From contig NZ_CP130427.1 of NCBI RefSeq assembly GCF_030518795.1, forward strand, positions 5,518,001-5,582,000: a stretch of 64,000 nt of DNA, in the 5' to 3' direction. Shown one piece after another: positions 9,138 to 18,218 of the stretch. The notes under the pieces were generated by a model, which saw only the letters and a list, made by a program, of their open reading frames with translations, did no database searches and was not told where the DNA came from. A program made the translations under genes and the position numbers. The stretch comes from Micromonospora sp. NBRC 110009. Lineage in GTDB: Bacteria > Actinomycetota > Actinomycetes > Mycobacteriales > Micromonosporaceae. Within the stretch, counting starts at the first letter, position 1. Each line of letters starts with the position of its first letter.

Positions 9138-10064
9138 CTAGTCGTCGTCAGGGTGGATGAAGCGGTGCGGGTTCGTGGCGGGGTTGTCGGGGCCGTGGTC
9201 GCTGGGCAGCTCGTGTAGCCAGCGGCGCAGCCCGGGCTCGGTGGTCAGCGTCCAGGCCGGCCCGGCGGGATGCTCGTCGTGGATGCCGGTGGCGACGGGC
9301 ATGGCGGTGGGCACACCGGCGAGCGCGCGTAGGAGGTTGGCCTCGCGGCGTCGGCTGCGCACGCGCAGCAGGACCGGGTAGCGAGGCCCGAACTGGGTGA
9401 GGCGCTCGTAGCCGCGCAGCTTGCGCAGCACGACGGCGAGCTGCTCGGTGCCGTTGTCGTGCTCCAAGAAGAACCCCACCTGCTGGTCCCCGACGCACCA
9501 CATGCCGTGCCCGTCGGGCCGGATGCCGGCGACGGCATAGGCGGCGGTCGCGTGCTGCTCGGACCACCACCTCGCCAGGCGCACGTCTGGATGGCAGCGC
9601 GCGTGAGCGAGGAGGTCGACGAACAGTTGATTGGTGCCGAGCAGGTGGGCGAGTCGACAACTGCCGACGATGCGTTCGGTGCGCTCGATGCTGCTGCGCG
9701 GCGGTCGGGCGTCGGGCCGATCCGGGTCGTTGTAGGCGGTGGGGTGCACCAGCATGCCGAGGGGGCCGAGGGCGTAGAGGTACTGCCCGTCGCCGGTGGT
9801 GATGTCGACGAAGCGGCTGACAGCCTCGATGCCGTGCAGGGTGGCCAGCCGCAGCCGGGCGGAACGGCGGGAGGTGAACGCCGCCTCGGTGATCTGGTCG
9901 GCCGAGAGCACATAGTGCTCGGCGAGCCAGGCGAGGAGCTGACGGTCGCGCAGCGTGAGCCGACGTAGGTGCTCCAGACGGGAGCGGCGGCTGGTGTTGC
10001 TGCGCGAGGCGAGGAGCCGGGGGTTGGATGACCGAGGATGGAAGACAGGTCGATCGGTAGACAC
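9138..10064 (-). CDS. Replication-relaxation (Replic_Relax) family protein
   Basis: The product has 308 residues. After a basic tail, LRRLTLRDRQLLAWLAEHYV and the following ADQITEAAFTSRRSARLRL form the winged-helix-like start typical of the Replic_Relax family. This family is found on plasmids and conjugative elements of Gram-positive bacteria and is linked to replication or DNA processing. A GTG start at 10064 is used, with GAAGGG about 11 nt upstream. It lies 281 nt downstream of the coupling-protein gene on the same strand. No classical MOB relaxase was found in the window, so this protein is a candidate for the DNA-processing role, though that is inference. Confidence 0.75.
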   Translation of the reverse strand: MSTDRPVFHPRSSNPRLLASRSNTSRRSRLEHLRRLTLRDRQLLAWLAEHYVLSADQITEAAFTSRRSARLRLATLHGIEAVSRFVDITTGDGQYLYALGPLGMLVHPTAYNDPDRPDARPPRSSIERTERIVGSCRLAHLLGTNQLFVDLLAHARCHPDVRLARWWSEQHATAAYAVAGIRPDGHGMWCVGDQQVGFFLEHDNGTEQLAVVLRKLRGYERLTQFGPRYPVLLRVRSRRREANLLRALAGVPTAMPVATGIHDEHPAGPAWTLTTEPGLRRWLHELPSDHGPDNPATNPHRFIHPDDD

Positions 10065-10095
10065 GAGCGGACATCCCTTCAGGGAGGAAGTGGAT

Positions 10096-10112
10096 CCCCT
10101 CCGTTGGAGGGG
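10096..10112 (-). promoter_or_regulatory. Leader hairpin upstream of the Replic_Relax gene
   Basis: CCCCTCC-gtt-GGAGGGG is a perfect 7-bp stem with a 3-nt loop, about 30 nt upstream of the GTG start at 10064. There is no following T-run, so it is not a typical terminator. It may affect translation or processing of the message. A larger hairpin sits in the same position before the secretion operon. Confidence 0.3.
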
Positions 10113-10165
10113 TGTCTGAAATCAGGGGTGGTGGTGACCGTGCCGCTGCGCCGCCGTGTGCTGCA

Positions 10166-10275
10166 CTGACAGGCCTGCCCGCGCTGGTCGGTCAGCGGCA
10201 GTCAGCCCTTGGCGGTGAAGGGCGGAGGAAGCGTCTGCGGAAGGGGCGACGGAAACCCCACCAGGCGCCTGACAG
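10166..10275. repeat. CTGACAG motif cluster B
   Basis: The 281-nt gap between the coupling-protein gene and the Replic_Relax gene holds CTGACAG at 10166-10172 and at 10269-10275, both on the plus strand. A run of GTCAG-like partial copies lies near 10190-10205. They match the motif found in the other intergenic gaps of the element. Confidence 0.4.
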
Positions 10276-10345
10276 ACGCCCAAGGAACCTTCGTCAGCCC
10301 GGCCACCCGGCCATACCGGGCGAGCCGTTCGGGGTCAACCGGGCC

Positions 10346-12865
10346 TCAAGGCCTGGCCTTGTCGCCCTCTACACGGGGCGCGCGGGTTTGCTGGGGTGGC
10401 CTTGAGTAGCGGTCGACCAGAGCGTCGATCGCGCCGGTGTCCTGCGCCGGGACGGCGCGCGCCGCGGCCTGCCGGATCGCGGTCGCCTCGCCGATCAGCG
10501 GCTTGGGTGGGCGGGTCCTCATGGTGAACGCCGGCGTCTGCCGGCCGCCCACGACCAGGCGGGTGGCGGCGGTGTAGGCGTCGAGGTGGGTCAGGTCGTG
10601 CTCGTCGAGTTCCGGCAGGGTATGCCGAGCCAGGACACGGGCGTCCTCCGGCGCGCACGAGAAGTAGATCTTGTTGCGGGCGTTCGCCGAGGCGGCGGCG
10701 AGAAGGTCCTTCGGGAACTGGGCGAGGTCCTGGTGCGACAGCACCAGCGACAGCCGGTACTTACGGGCCTCGGCGAGCATCGTGTCCAGCGAATTGGCGA
10801 GGGTGAGAAAGTTCTGCGCCTCGTCGATGACCAGCGTGGCGTCCCGCCGCTTGTCGGGGGCGATCTTCGCCCGGGCGGTGGCCGCCTGCCACACCTGCGC
10901 CAGCACCAGAGAGCCGAGCAGCTTGCTGGTGTCCTCCCCGAGCTGGCCCTTGGGGATGCGCACGAGCAGCGCCCCCCCGTCGAGGAGCTCACCCATATCG
11001 AAACTCGAGCGCGGGTAGCGCATCGTGCGTTTGACGAAGTCCCGCAGCAGGAACGCCCGCAGGCGGGCAAGCACCGGTCCGATGACCTGAGAGCGCAGGG
11101 CGGGGTTCAGCTCGTCGTACCACTGCCAGAACCCGGACAGGCCGGCCGGATCATCGAGGTCGACGGTCATCGCCGAGCGGAACTGCGCGGAGTTGAGCAG
11201 GGGCGGGATGTGCTGCAGGGTGACGTTGGCGTGCCGCAGCAGGGTCAGGCACGCCACCCGCATGACATCGTCCATGCGCGGGCCCCACGCCTTGGCGAAG
11301 ATGTTCCCGAAGATCGACACGAGGTTGTCGACCACGAGGTCAGGGTCGTCTCCCGAGAGCGGGTTGATCGTCGGCGGGTTGGGCTGGTCCGGGTCAAACA
11401 GCACCACCCGGTCCGCGACCGATGCCGGGAGCCGGTCGAGGATGTCCAGGACCATGTCGCCGTGCGGGTCGATGACCACCGTGCCGCGGCCGGCTTTGAT
11501 GTCGTCGACGGCCATGTTCACCAGCAACGTCGTCTTCCCGGAGCCGGTGGCCCCGACCACGTGCAGGTGGTAGCGGGCGTCGGGCACGGCCAGCGCCACC
11601 CCGTGGCCGCCGACCTGCGCGTCGCCGATCACCTTCATCCCGCGCCCACCGCTGGGCACGGCGACCGGGGCGGGCATCGACTTCGCCCGCGCCCGATCCA
11701 GCCCGGGCACGGCCAGGTCCCGGGGCAGCGCGGCGAGCGCGGCCAGTTCCGGGGTGCAGGTGAGGAACCCGCCGCCGAGACGGCGCGACGCCAGCACCGC
11801 GGCCGGCGACGACATGCGGCTACGAGGGATGAGGCGGTTGCGGCCCGAATAGATCGCGAAGGAGGACGCGACCACGTGGGCGATGCCCATCAGCCGGGGC
11901 CGTTGGTCCGTGCTTCCGCGGCGGCTGTCCTTGCCGACGGCGTAGCGCACGGCGGTCTCCCACAGCGGGTGGGAGGTCTTGTCGAGGATCGCCCGCACAT
12001 CGCGCTCCACGCTCGGGTCGCGCCGCCCGGCCGGAGCTGATCGGGCGGGGCCGCCGCTGGTGCTGCCGGGTAGGAACAGCTCGACGAGCCACCGCAGGGG
12101 AGTGGCCGGGTTGAGCTCAGGGACGGCGGTTTTGCCGTCGCGCAACCGGGCGGCGGCCCGCCGTGCCCGGGCCACGCGCCGAGGCCCGGCAGGGCGGGCC
12201 AGGACCTGCACGCACGCGTACTCGTCAGCCTTGAGCTGGGAGCCGGCGGATATCAGCGCCCTCAGGGGATCGTTGTCGTGGCCGGTGTGCAACGGCAGCC
12301 ACTCCGCTGCCGTGGGCTGAAGGTGACCGCCCACCGCCGCCGGCACATCCAACGGCATCGGCGGGGCAGCGGTCTCCTCGACCGCGCAGGCGGCGCCGGG
12401 CCAGGCGGCGCGGACGGCGGCTTCCACGGCGCCGCGCGCGACCGTGCCGGGCACCCACATAGAGATCAGCAGCCGCCGACCGGTCCACGAGTACTGCCAC
12501 ACCACGTGGGGACTGCCGTAGAGCAGCCGTCGGCGGCGCGATGCGGTGAGGGTGCCGGCGAGGTTGGCCCACAACGCCGCGGCGCCGTGCGGGTCGACCT
12601 CCGGTGGTGGGGCGATGGTGACCAGGCGGGCGCCGGCGGCGTGCCGGCGGTGCCGCCACAGCCGCAGCAGGTTGCGCCCGGCGACGTAGGCGACCAGCAC
12701 GGTCGCCGCGACGGCAAGCAGCCAGGGCCGCTGCGCCACCCAGCCGGCGGCGTCGAGCACCCACCGCGCGGCGCCCGTCGGTGGTGTGAGGACATCGGTT
12801 CCTGGCGCGGAGGGGCTGGGTTCGGCCGCCGGCAAGGCCAGGTAGGTGGCGAGGGACCAGTTCAC
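10346..12865 (-). CDS. TraD/VirD4-like type IV coupling ATPase
   Basis: The product has 839 residues. A likely membrane helix (about 46-63) is followed by a large cytoplasmic HerA/FtsK-type ATPase with Walker A GATGSGKTT (438-446), a VVIDPHGD strand (463-470) and Walker B LVIDEAQ (678-684). The C-terminal part resembles the TraG/TraD C-terminal domain. Such proteins bring the DNA-protein substrate to the secretion channel. Its start overlaps the VirB4 stop by 4 nt, and it is the last gene of the secretion operon. Confidence 0.85.
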   Translation of the reverse strand: MNWSLATYLALPAAEPSPSAPGTDVLTPPTGAARWVLDAAGWVAQRPWLLAVAATVLVAYVAGRNLLRLWRHRRHAAGARLVTIAPPPEVDPHGAAALWANLAGTLTASRRRRLLYGSPHVVWQYSWTGRRLLISMWVPGTVARGAVEAAVRAAWPGAACAVEETAAPPMPLDVPAAVGGHLQPTAAEWLPLHTGHDNDPLRALISAGSQLKADEYACVQVLARPAGPRRVARARRAAARLRDGKTAVPELNPATPLRWLVELFLPGSTSGGPARSAPAGRRDPSVERDVRAILDKTSHPLWETAVRYAVGKDSRRGSTDQRPRLMGIAHVVASSFAIYSGRNRLIPRSRMSSPAAVLASRRLGGGFLTCTPELAALAALPRDLAVPGLDRARAKSMPAPVAVPSGGRGMKVIGDAQVGGHGVALAVPDARYHLHVVGATGSGKTTLLVNMAVDDIKAGRGTVVIDPHGDMVLDILDRLPASVADRVVLFDPDQPNPPTINPLSGDDPDLVVDNLVSIFGNIFAKAWGPRMDDVMRVACLTLLRHANVTLQHIPPLLNSAQFRSAMTVDLDDPAGLSGFWQWYDELNPALRSQVIGPVLARLRAFLLRDFVKRTMRYPRSSFDMGELLDGGALLVRIPKGQLGEDTSKLLGSLVLAQVWQAATARAKIAPDKRRDATLVIDEAQNFLTLANSLDTMLAEARKYRLSLVLSHQDLAQFPKDLLAAASANARNKIYFSCAPEDARVLARHTLPELDEHDLTHLDAYTAATRLVVGGRQTPAFTMRTRPPKPLIGEATAIRQAAARAVPAQDTGAIDALVDRYSRPPQQTRAPRVEGDKARP

Positions 12866-14652
12866 AGCTCGTCTCCTTCGTCGTCGAGGTCGGCCAGCTC
12901 ACTCGGGCTTGTGGTGCAGAGCGGGTGCTCGGCGGGGGAGGCGACGGCCTCGAAGCTGGTCCGGTTGGTCCCGGAGATCAGCAACCCCGTGCCGACCCGG
13001 GCGGCGAGGAGCAGCCGCCGCTCGCCGGCGGTGAGCCCGAACGCCTCGCCGATGGCGTCGATAGCCTGCGGCGCCTGCTTGAGCAGCACCTGGGTCGCGG
13101 CGTTGGCGACGACGGCCTGGCCGAGGTCGGTGCTCAGGACGTCGGCGACGTCCTGGGTGATGACGGTCAGGCCGGCGTGGCGTTTGCGGGCGGCCTTGGA
13201 CATGCGGAACAGGAACCGGGCGCCCTCGCCGTCGCGCATGAGCAGCCACGCCTCGTCCACCACGACGAGCCGCCGTGCGGCCGGCCGGCCGGGGGCGTCG
13301 ACCTGCCGCCAGATCGCGTCCAGGGCGAGCAGGGTGCCGACGGTGCGCAGCTCGTCGGGCAGGTGCCGCAGCGACCACACCACCAGGTGCCCGTCGGGGC
13401 GGGTGGTGCTCGGCCCGTCGAACAGCTCCGAGAACGACCCCTGCACCCATGGCGCGAGACGGGCGGCGAGCTGCCTTGCGGCGGGGTCGTCGTCGGTGTG
13501 CAGGCAGTCGGCGAGGTCGCGCAGGAGCGGGGCGGGCCGGTGGTGGGTGGCCGGGTCCGGGGTGATCCCCGCGGCCCGGTAGACGGCCAGGATCGCCCGG
13601 TCCAGGGCCGCTCGCTCGGCGGGCGGCGGCTGCTGGCCGAGCAGGACGCTGACGAGGGTGTGCAGGAACAGGCCGCGTCGGGTGAGCACGTCCGGGCGGG
13701 TGTCGCCCGCCGGCAGATCCAGGGGGTTGATCTTCACCCCGGACGCGCCGAGGCGGACCACGGTGCCGCCGACCCCGTCGGCCAGGCGCGGGTACTCGTC
13801 TTCGGGGTCGATGACGGCGACCTGCACCTGCTGGTAGAGGTTGCGCAGGATCTCCAGCTTCACGAAGTACGACTTGCCGGCGCCGGAGCGCGCAAGGACG
13901 ACGCAGTTGTGGTTCTCCTGCGCCCAGCGGTCCCACCACACGATGCCCTGCGAGTCCGGGTTCACCCCGTAGAGCACCCCACCCTCGGCGGGCGGGTCGC
14001 CGGGCAGCGGCGCCGGCAGGTCGGCGGAGGCAAGGGGGAAGGCGGCAGCGAGGGCGGCGGTGTCCATGGTGCGCCGCATCCGCAGCGAGTCCGTGGCCAG
14101 GGGAAGGGTGGTGGTCCAGCCCGCGAGGTGCCGCCAGGTTGCCGGTTGCACCTCGATCAGGGTGGACGCGGCGGCGGCCTTGACCTGGGCGCACGCCTCG
14201 AGGAGCTCGTCTTCGGTGCGGGCGTGCACGGTCAGGTAGAGGCCGACGCGGAACAGTTTCGCCGCGCCACGGGCGAGCCGCTGCGCGAGGTCCGCCGCGT
14301 CGTCGGCAGCGGCGTCCACGGCCGGGTCGGGTAGCTTGCCCCGCCCGGCGTCAGCCCGCCGGGAGGACTCGAAGCGGGCCCGCTGGGTGCGCAACCTCGC
14401 TGCGGCGGCCGGGGCGGCCAGCGGGTCGATGTGCAGCGCCAGGTCGAGGCGGCCCGGCCAGGACAGCAGCGGCTCGAGCCAGGCCGGACCGACCTCGGCC
14501 GGGTAGCCGGTGACCACGAGGGTGGCGGCGTAGCCGTCGCCGACGCGCAGCATCCGCGGGGTCACCTCCACCGAGGCGGGGGCGACCGTCGCGGCCAGCC
14601 CTCGCGCCCGGCGGCCCGGCTCGCCCGAGTGGGCTCGGTTGCGCTTGTTCAT
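12862..14652 (-). CDS. VirB4-family ATPase of the conjugation apparatus
   Basis: The product has 596 residues. It has the VirB4/TraC layout: an N-terminal domain of about 240 residues, then an ATPase with Walker A ARSGAGKSY (254-262), an IDPEDEYPRLA segment (281-291) and Walker B VVVDEAW (463-469). TVITQDVADVL and TGLLISGTNR near the C-terminus are also typical. VirB4 powers assembly and substrate transfer at the inner face of the membrane. GGGAG precedes the ATG at 14652. It overlaps its neighbours by 4 nt (ATGA) at both ends, so the three genes are translationally coupled. Confidence 0.88.
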   Translation of the reverse strand: MNKRNRAHSGEPGRRARGLAATVAPASVEVTPRMLRVGDGYAATLVVTGYPAEVGPAWLEPLLSWPGRLDLALHIDPLAAPAAAARLRTQRARFESSRRADAGRGKLPDPAVDAAADDAADLAQRLARGAAKLFRVGLYLTVHARTEDELLEACAQVKAAAASTLIEVQPATWRHLAGWTTTLPLATDSLRMRRTMDTAALAAAFPLASADLPAPLPGDPPAEGGVLYGVNPDSQGIVWWDRWAQENHNCVVLARSGAGKSYFVKLEILRNLYQQVQVAVIDPEDEYPRLADGVGGTVVRLGASGVKINPLDLPAGDTRPDVLTRRGLFLHTLVSVLLGQQPPPAERAALDRAILAVYRAAGITPDPATHHRPAPLLRDLADCLHTDDDPAARQLAARLAPWVQGSFSELFDGPSTTRPDGHLVVWSLRHLPDELRTVGTLLALDAIWRQVDAPGRPAARRLVVVDEAWLLMRDGEGARFLFRMSKAARKRHAGLTVITQDVADVLSTDLGQAVVANAATQVLLKQAPQAIDAIGEAFGLTAGERRLLLAARVGTGLLISGTNRTSFEAVASPAEHPLCTTSPSELADLDDEGDEL

Positions 14653-15608
14653 GCCTGTCGGCTCCCTTCAGGTCGGTGGCGCCGGTGGGGCGCGGCTGCG
14701 GTGATGACGGCGTCGGGGGCCGCGAGGCCGCCCGGTCGGGGCGGCCGGTAGGGGTCAGCCGCGGCGGCGAGAGCGGCGGTGACGGCCGCGCCGTCCAGCG
14801 CCCGGGCGGTGACGCCCAGGCCGGCCAGCGCGCGGACGGTGTCCTCGGCGCGCCGGCGGGCGGCGCGCTCGCCGACGGTGGTGCGAGTGACGATGAGGAC
14901 CTGCCGGCGCAGCGGATCGCGCCGTGTGGCGAGGTCGTTGAGGAAGCGGGCGTGGTCGGCCGCCGCGTCCGCCAGGGCGGGGTGCGGCAGCTTCTCGGCT
15001 GCCTCGGCGAGGGTGCGGGCGGCGCCCTGCAGGTCCACCGGTTGGGCGGACACGACGATCTGCGTCGGCGTGGACAGCGAGTTCAGCCACCGACCGAACG
15101 TGTCCACCAGCGCTGCCTGCTCATCGGGGGTGCGCAGGGCGAGGTTCACGCTGGTGGCGGCCACCATCGCCGCCCGAGCTCCGACCAGGCGGATTTCCCC
15201 GCCGTCGTCGATCGCGTCGGCGGGCAGCTTCAACGGCGCCGGCAGTGTCACCTTCGACGCCGGGGCCCGCACCCAGTCCGGCACCGTGGTCGTGTCGGTC
15301 GTCGACAACGCCCGCGGCGCCCGAGAATGCCGCACGGCGGCGAGCAGCCACACGTCCAGCGACAGGCCGTCGCGCCGGCCCACGGCCACACCGAACACGA
15401 GACCGCCGAGCACGACAGCCGCACCGACCAGAATTGGCGCGGGAACGAGCGCGTGGAGGGCCCGCCACGCCCCGTAGAAGGCGAGGGCGGCGACGGCGAG
15501 GACCGCCAGCTGCCGGAACGTCAGCCCGTACAGCACCTTGTCCGGCGCGTCGACGTCAGCGGGCATCCGCACCCGGCCCGGATCTGCGCGGTCGTCGTGG
15601 CGGCTCAT
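14649..15608 (-). CDS. PrgI-family secretion protein
   Basis: The product has 319 residues. The N-terminus (VRMPADVDAPDKVLYGLTFR) followed by two close membrane helices (about 35-75) is the PrgI-family signature seen in Gram-positive type IV secretion operons beside VirB4. The remaining ~240 residues form a soluble domain resembling the N-terminal part of VirB4 proteins, so the VirB4 function may be split between this gene and the next. The ATG at 15608 overlaps the upstream stop, and its own stop overlaps the VirB4 start, each by 4 nt. Confidence 0.8.
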   Translation of the reverse strand: MSRHDDRADPGRVRMPADVDAPDKVLYGLTFRQLAVLAVAALAFYGAWRALHALVPAPILVGAAVVLGGLVFGVAVGRRDGLSLDVWLLAAVRHSRAPRALSTTDTTTVPDWVRAPASKVTLPAPLKLPADAIDDGGEIRLVGARAAMVAATSVNLALRTPDEQAALVDTFGRWLNSLSTPTQIVVSAQPVDLQGAARTLAEAAEKLPHPALADAAADHARFLNDLATRRDPLRRQVLIVTRTTVGERAARRRAEDTVRALAGLGVTARALDGAAVTAALAAAADPYRPPRPGGLAAPDAVITAAAPHRRHRPEGSRQA

Positions 15609-16525
15609 CGGCCGACCGCTTTCAGCCCGCGGCCGAGGCCGGGAACGGAACGGGTGGCCTGCTGCACGACGATGACCCGCACCGCCGCGCCGAGCATGTT
15701 CACCCCGCGGCCGCTGTTGCCCGTGGCCACGTAGCGGCGCATCAGGGACGGCACGCGCAGCGTCGTCCAGAGCATGACCATGACCACGAACAGGTTGATC
15801 GCCCCGCCCGGATCCACCGGCAGCCCGAGCACGGGCAGCAGGTGCTCGGGGTCGGTGAGCATCCACTGCCCGGCGTAGAGGGTGAAGCCCTGCACCACGG
15901 GCACGGCGAGGACGCCGGTGTAGGACCGCCACCACAGGCGCGCGACCGGTTCGGTCTGAGGCATCGCGTGACACGCCAGCGCCAGGGGCGCGAAGGCGGT
16001 CAGGACGATGACGACGGCGAAGCGGACGATCACGCTGAACGCGGTGCCAGCGAGGAGCACGGCGATGATCGCCACGCAGATCACGAACAGCAGCACCGCA
16101 CTGGTGTCGCGCCCGGCGAGGATGTGCGTTTTGATGGCGCGCAGCGCGCCGTCGCTGTCCCCGTCGGGTGTGGTGAGCGCGCCGGTCAGGGCGTTGGCCA
16201 GGTCGATGAGCATGCCGCACCACAGCTGCGAGAAGTGCGCGGCGACGAACCCGACGATCAGCCTCGGGACGAGGTCCTTGGCGGTGTAGCGGGTGGTTTC
16301 ACTGCCGCCGGCGGTCATGGTGAGCACCCCGGCGGCCACGAAGGCGAGGACGAAGACGGTGTCGACGACGAGCACCGAGCGGCCCGTCAGGGCCTGCACC
16401 TGCGGCAGGGCGGTGACTTTCGGGGTGATCAGCAGCGCGCTGCTGATCACCCCGAACAGGGCGTCGAGGCTCGCGAGGATTGCCGCCGACAGCCAGTCCA
16501 GGATCTGGTCGAGTAGCCAGCTCAT
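15605..16525 (-). CDS. VirB6/TrbL-like polytopic channel protein
   Basis: A 306-residue integral membrane protein with about six hydrophobic segments, including SVLVVDTVFVLAFVAAGVLT, AVLLFVICVAIIAVLLAG and AINLFVVMVMLWTTLRV, and a basic C-terminal tail. The position between pilin and PrgI/VirB4 and the topology indicate the VirB6/TrbL-type inner-membrane channel subunit of the mating apparatus. It starts 2 nt after the pilin stop and overlaps the PrgI-family start by 4 nt. Confidence 0.75.
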   Translation of the reverse strand: MSWLLDQILDWLSAAILASLDALFGVISSALLITPKVTALPQVQALTGRSVLVVDTVFVLAFVAAGVLTMTAGGSETTRYTAKDLVPRLIVGFVAAHFSQLWCGMLIDLANALTGALTTPDGDSDGALRAIKTHILAGRDTSAVLLFVICVAIIAVLLAGTAFSVIVRFAVVIVLTAFAPLALACHAMPQTEPVARLWWRSYTGVLAVPVVQGFTLYAGQWMLTDPEHLLPVLGLPVDPGGAINLFVVMVMLWTTLRVPSLMRRYVATGNSGRGVNMLGAAVRVIVVQQATRSVPGLGRGLKAVGR

Positions 16526-16527
16526 GG

Positions 16528-16905
16528 TCAGCCTCCGACGATGCCTTGGACGACCTGCAGCAGGACCGGGGCGAGGATGGCCAGGCCGTAGCCGACCAGG
16601 GCGTTTTTCAGTGCGCCCTTGGCCCGCTCGACCTGCGCCGGGTCGCCGCCTGCGGTGGCCCAGTAGACGCCGGCCAGGACGAGGAACAAGGTGGCCAGCG
16701 CGGCGAGGATGCCGATCAGCCAGGCCCGCAGATTGGCGACGACAACCGGCAGCGAGTTCACCGCCACGATCGCCGGCGCACCAGGATCGGCGTGCGCGAC
16801 GGCCGGTGTCGCCACGACCACGACGGTCGCGACGGCCACCGTGACGAGGCGGCGGAGGACGTGGACGGTGGTGAGGGCACGAAGACGTGCGCGGATGCGG
16901 TACAT
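16528..16905 (-). CDS. VirB2/TrbC-like pilin-type protein
   Basis: A 125-residue protein with a basic N-terminus and a signal peptide ending near AVAHA|DPG. Two membrane helices follow (ANLRAWLIGILAALATLFLV and ALVGYGLAILAPVLLQVVQ) with a short charged loop DPAQVERAKGALK between them. This is the usual form of VirB2/TrbC pilins and related small channel proteins. The ATG at 16905 is fixed by GGAGGTGA about 8 nt upstream. It is the first gene of the secretion operon, directly behind a strong leader hairpin. Confidence 0.75.
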   Translation of the reverse strand: MYRIRARLRALTTVHVLRRLVTVAVATVVVVATPAVAHADPGAPAIVAVNSLPVVVANLRAWLIGILAALATLFLVLAGVYWATAGGDPAQVERAKGALKNALVGYGLAILAPVLLQVVQGIVGG

Positions 16906-16921
16906 GGGCGGTTCACCTCCA

Positions 16922-16951
16922 GCCCACCCCTCGATCCAGCGAGGGGTGGGC
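16922..16951 (-). promoter_or_regulatory. Perfect 12-bp hairpin in the leader of the secretion operon
   Basis: GCCCACCCCTCG and CGAGGGGTGGGC are perfect inverted repeats around a 6-nt loop (ATCCAG). On the minus strand the stem ends one or two bases before the GGAGGTGA ribosome binding site of the pilin gene. No T-run follows. It could block ribosome access, be an operator for an element-encoded repressor, or be an mRNA-processing site. Confidence 0.5.
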
Positions 16952-17068
16952 GTCGTAAGGACGTCGACAGGGCCGCCGCCGGGCACCGGAGACGGAGCGT
17001 CGGCGAGCCGCGACAGTCCCTCGGGAGGAGCGCGTCCTCCCTGTCGGGTGTAGCGGGAATCGGTGAGG

Positions 17069-17239
17069 TGTCAGCGCACCAACACGGCACGGCACCCGAG
17101 GCGCCCCGGCTCACGTCAGCCCCACATCTCGGGCCCGGCGGCGGGCGGAACCTCCCAGCGCCTCGTCTGGCGCCGCGGAAGAGTTCCGCACCCTCAAACC
17201 GGGGTTTGTCAGCTCTGCCGGACACCCGCGGAGCTGACA
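17069..17239. repeat. CTGACA/TGTCAG motif cluster C
   Basis: The gene-free stretch 16952-17564 carries TGTCAG at 17069 and 17207 and CTGACA at 17234. The 17069 copy sits in GGTGTCAGCGCA, which recurs at 21087-21098 next to another gene start. Apart from these and the leader hairpin, I see no gene or RNA in this interval. A short open stretch just before 17565 (EFWEAGRSNPEVN) may be a remnant. Confidence 0.4.
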
Positions 17240-17564
17240 CCGATCTGGCAGCCACGGTGCTCGTCTGACTGTCCACCAGCTGCGCCCGCGTGCGGCCATC
17301 GTGATGCCCGGCCCGTTCGGGAGGTCCGTGCGCGGTGAGGTGTCCTTCTCAGCTGAACTGCTCTTTCCTCAATCTGTCTGCTCCGACTGGAGAGCTTTCT
17401 CAGCCGAGGTGACCCGTGTCCCGTCCCGGGGATCAGCTCATGTCTGGCTGTAACGGGCGATCTTCGAAGCTCCGTCTCATTGAATCTGGCACCGGCCCGG
17501 CATCGCCGATGAGTTCTGGGAGGCCGGACGGTCCAACCCTGAAGTCAACGTTCAGGAGGTCTCG

Positions 17565-18134
17565 ATGGGCACCGTGGTGCTGTACAAGAGCATGTCGTTG
17601 GACGGCTTCGTCGCCGGCCCCGACATCGGCGCGGAACATCCCATGGGAAAGGGCGGCATGCGGCTGCACGAGTGGATGTTCACCGACCGTCCCGACCCGC
17701 GCGACAAGGAGGTCATCGCTGCCACGTTCGCCTCGGTTGGCGCGGTCGTGGTCGGCAAGCGCACGTTCGACGTCGGACTGCCCCACTGGGAGGACACCCC
17801 GTATCCGGCACCGACCTTCGTACTCACCCACCAGGCCCGTGACGAACTCGCCATGAAGAGCGCGACGTTCACCTTCGTCACCGACGGCATCGAGACCGCC
17901 CTCAAGTCCGCCCAGGACGCGGCCGAGGACAAGGACGTGATCGTGATGGGCGCCCAGACGGGACGGCAGTTCCTGCGTGCCGGGCTGCTTGATGAGATGC
18001 AGATCAACCTCGTGCCCGTGGTGCTGGGCGCCGGAACCCGGCTGCTGGACGACCTGGGCCACATCGAGTTGGAGCGTACGCAGGTGATCGCCTCCGACGC
18101 GGTCACGCACCTGCGGTTCCGGGTCGTGAAGTAG
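17565..18134 (+). CDS. Dihydrofolate-reductase-like (RibD C-terminal) protein
   Basis: The product has 189 residues. It has the RibD_C/DHFR-like fold: an N-terminal strand plus MSLDGFVAGPD, then VVVGKRTFDVGLPHWE, TFVLTHQARDE, VIVMGAQTGRQFLRAGLLDE and a C-terminal EMQINLVPVVLGAGTRLLDD. These are NADPH-dependent reductases of mostly unknown substrate and are common in actinobacteria. AGGAGG lies upstream of the ATG at 17565. It reads away from the secretion operon and is probably cargo of the element. A second member of the family is at 38460-39020. Confidence 0.8.
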   Translation: MGTVVLYKSMSLDGFVAGPDIGAEHPMGKGGMRLHEWMFTDRPDPRDKEVIAATFASVGAVVVGKRTFDVGLPHWEDTPYPAPTFVLTHQARDELAMKSATFTFVTDGIETALKSAQDAAEDKDVIVMGAQTGRQFLRAGLLDEMQINLVPVVLGAGTRLLDDLGHIELERTQVIASDAVTHLRFRVVK

Positions 18135-18218
18135 TGAGCAACCGTGTCCGCCCCTGACCACGCGACGCCCTGCCTCTGGGCCTGCCAAGCCGCCAGCCCG
18201 CAGCGGAAGCTTCGCAGG

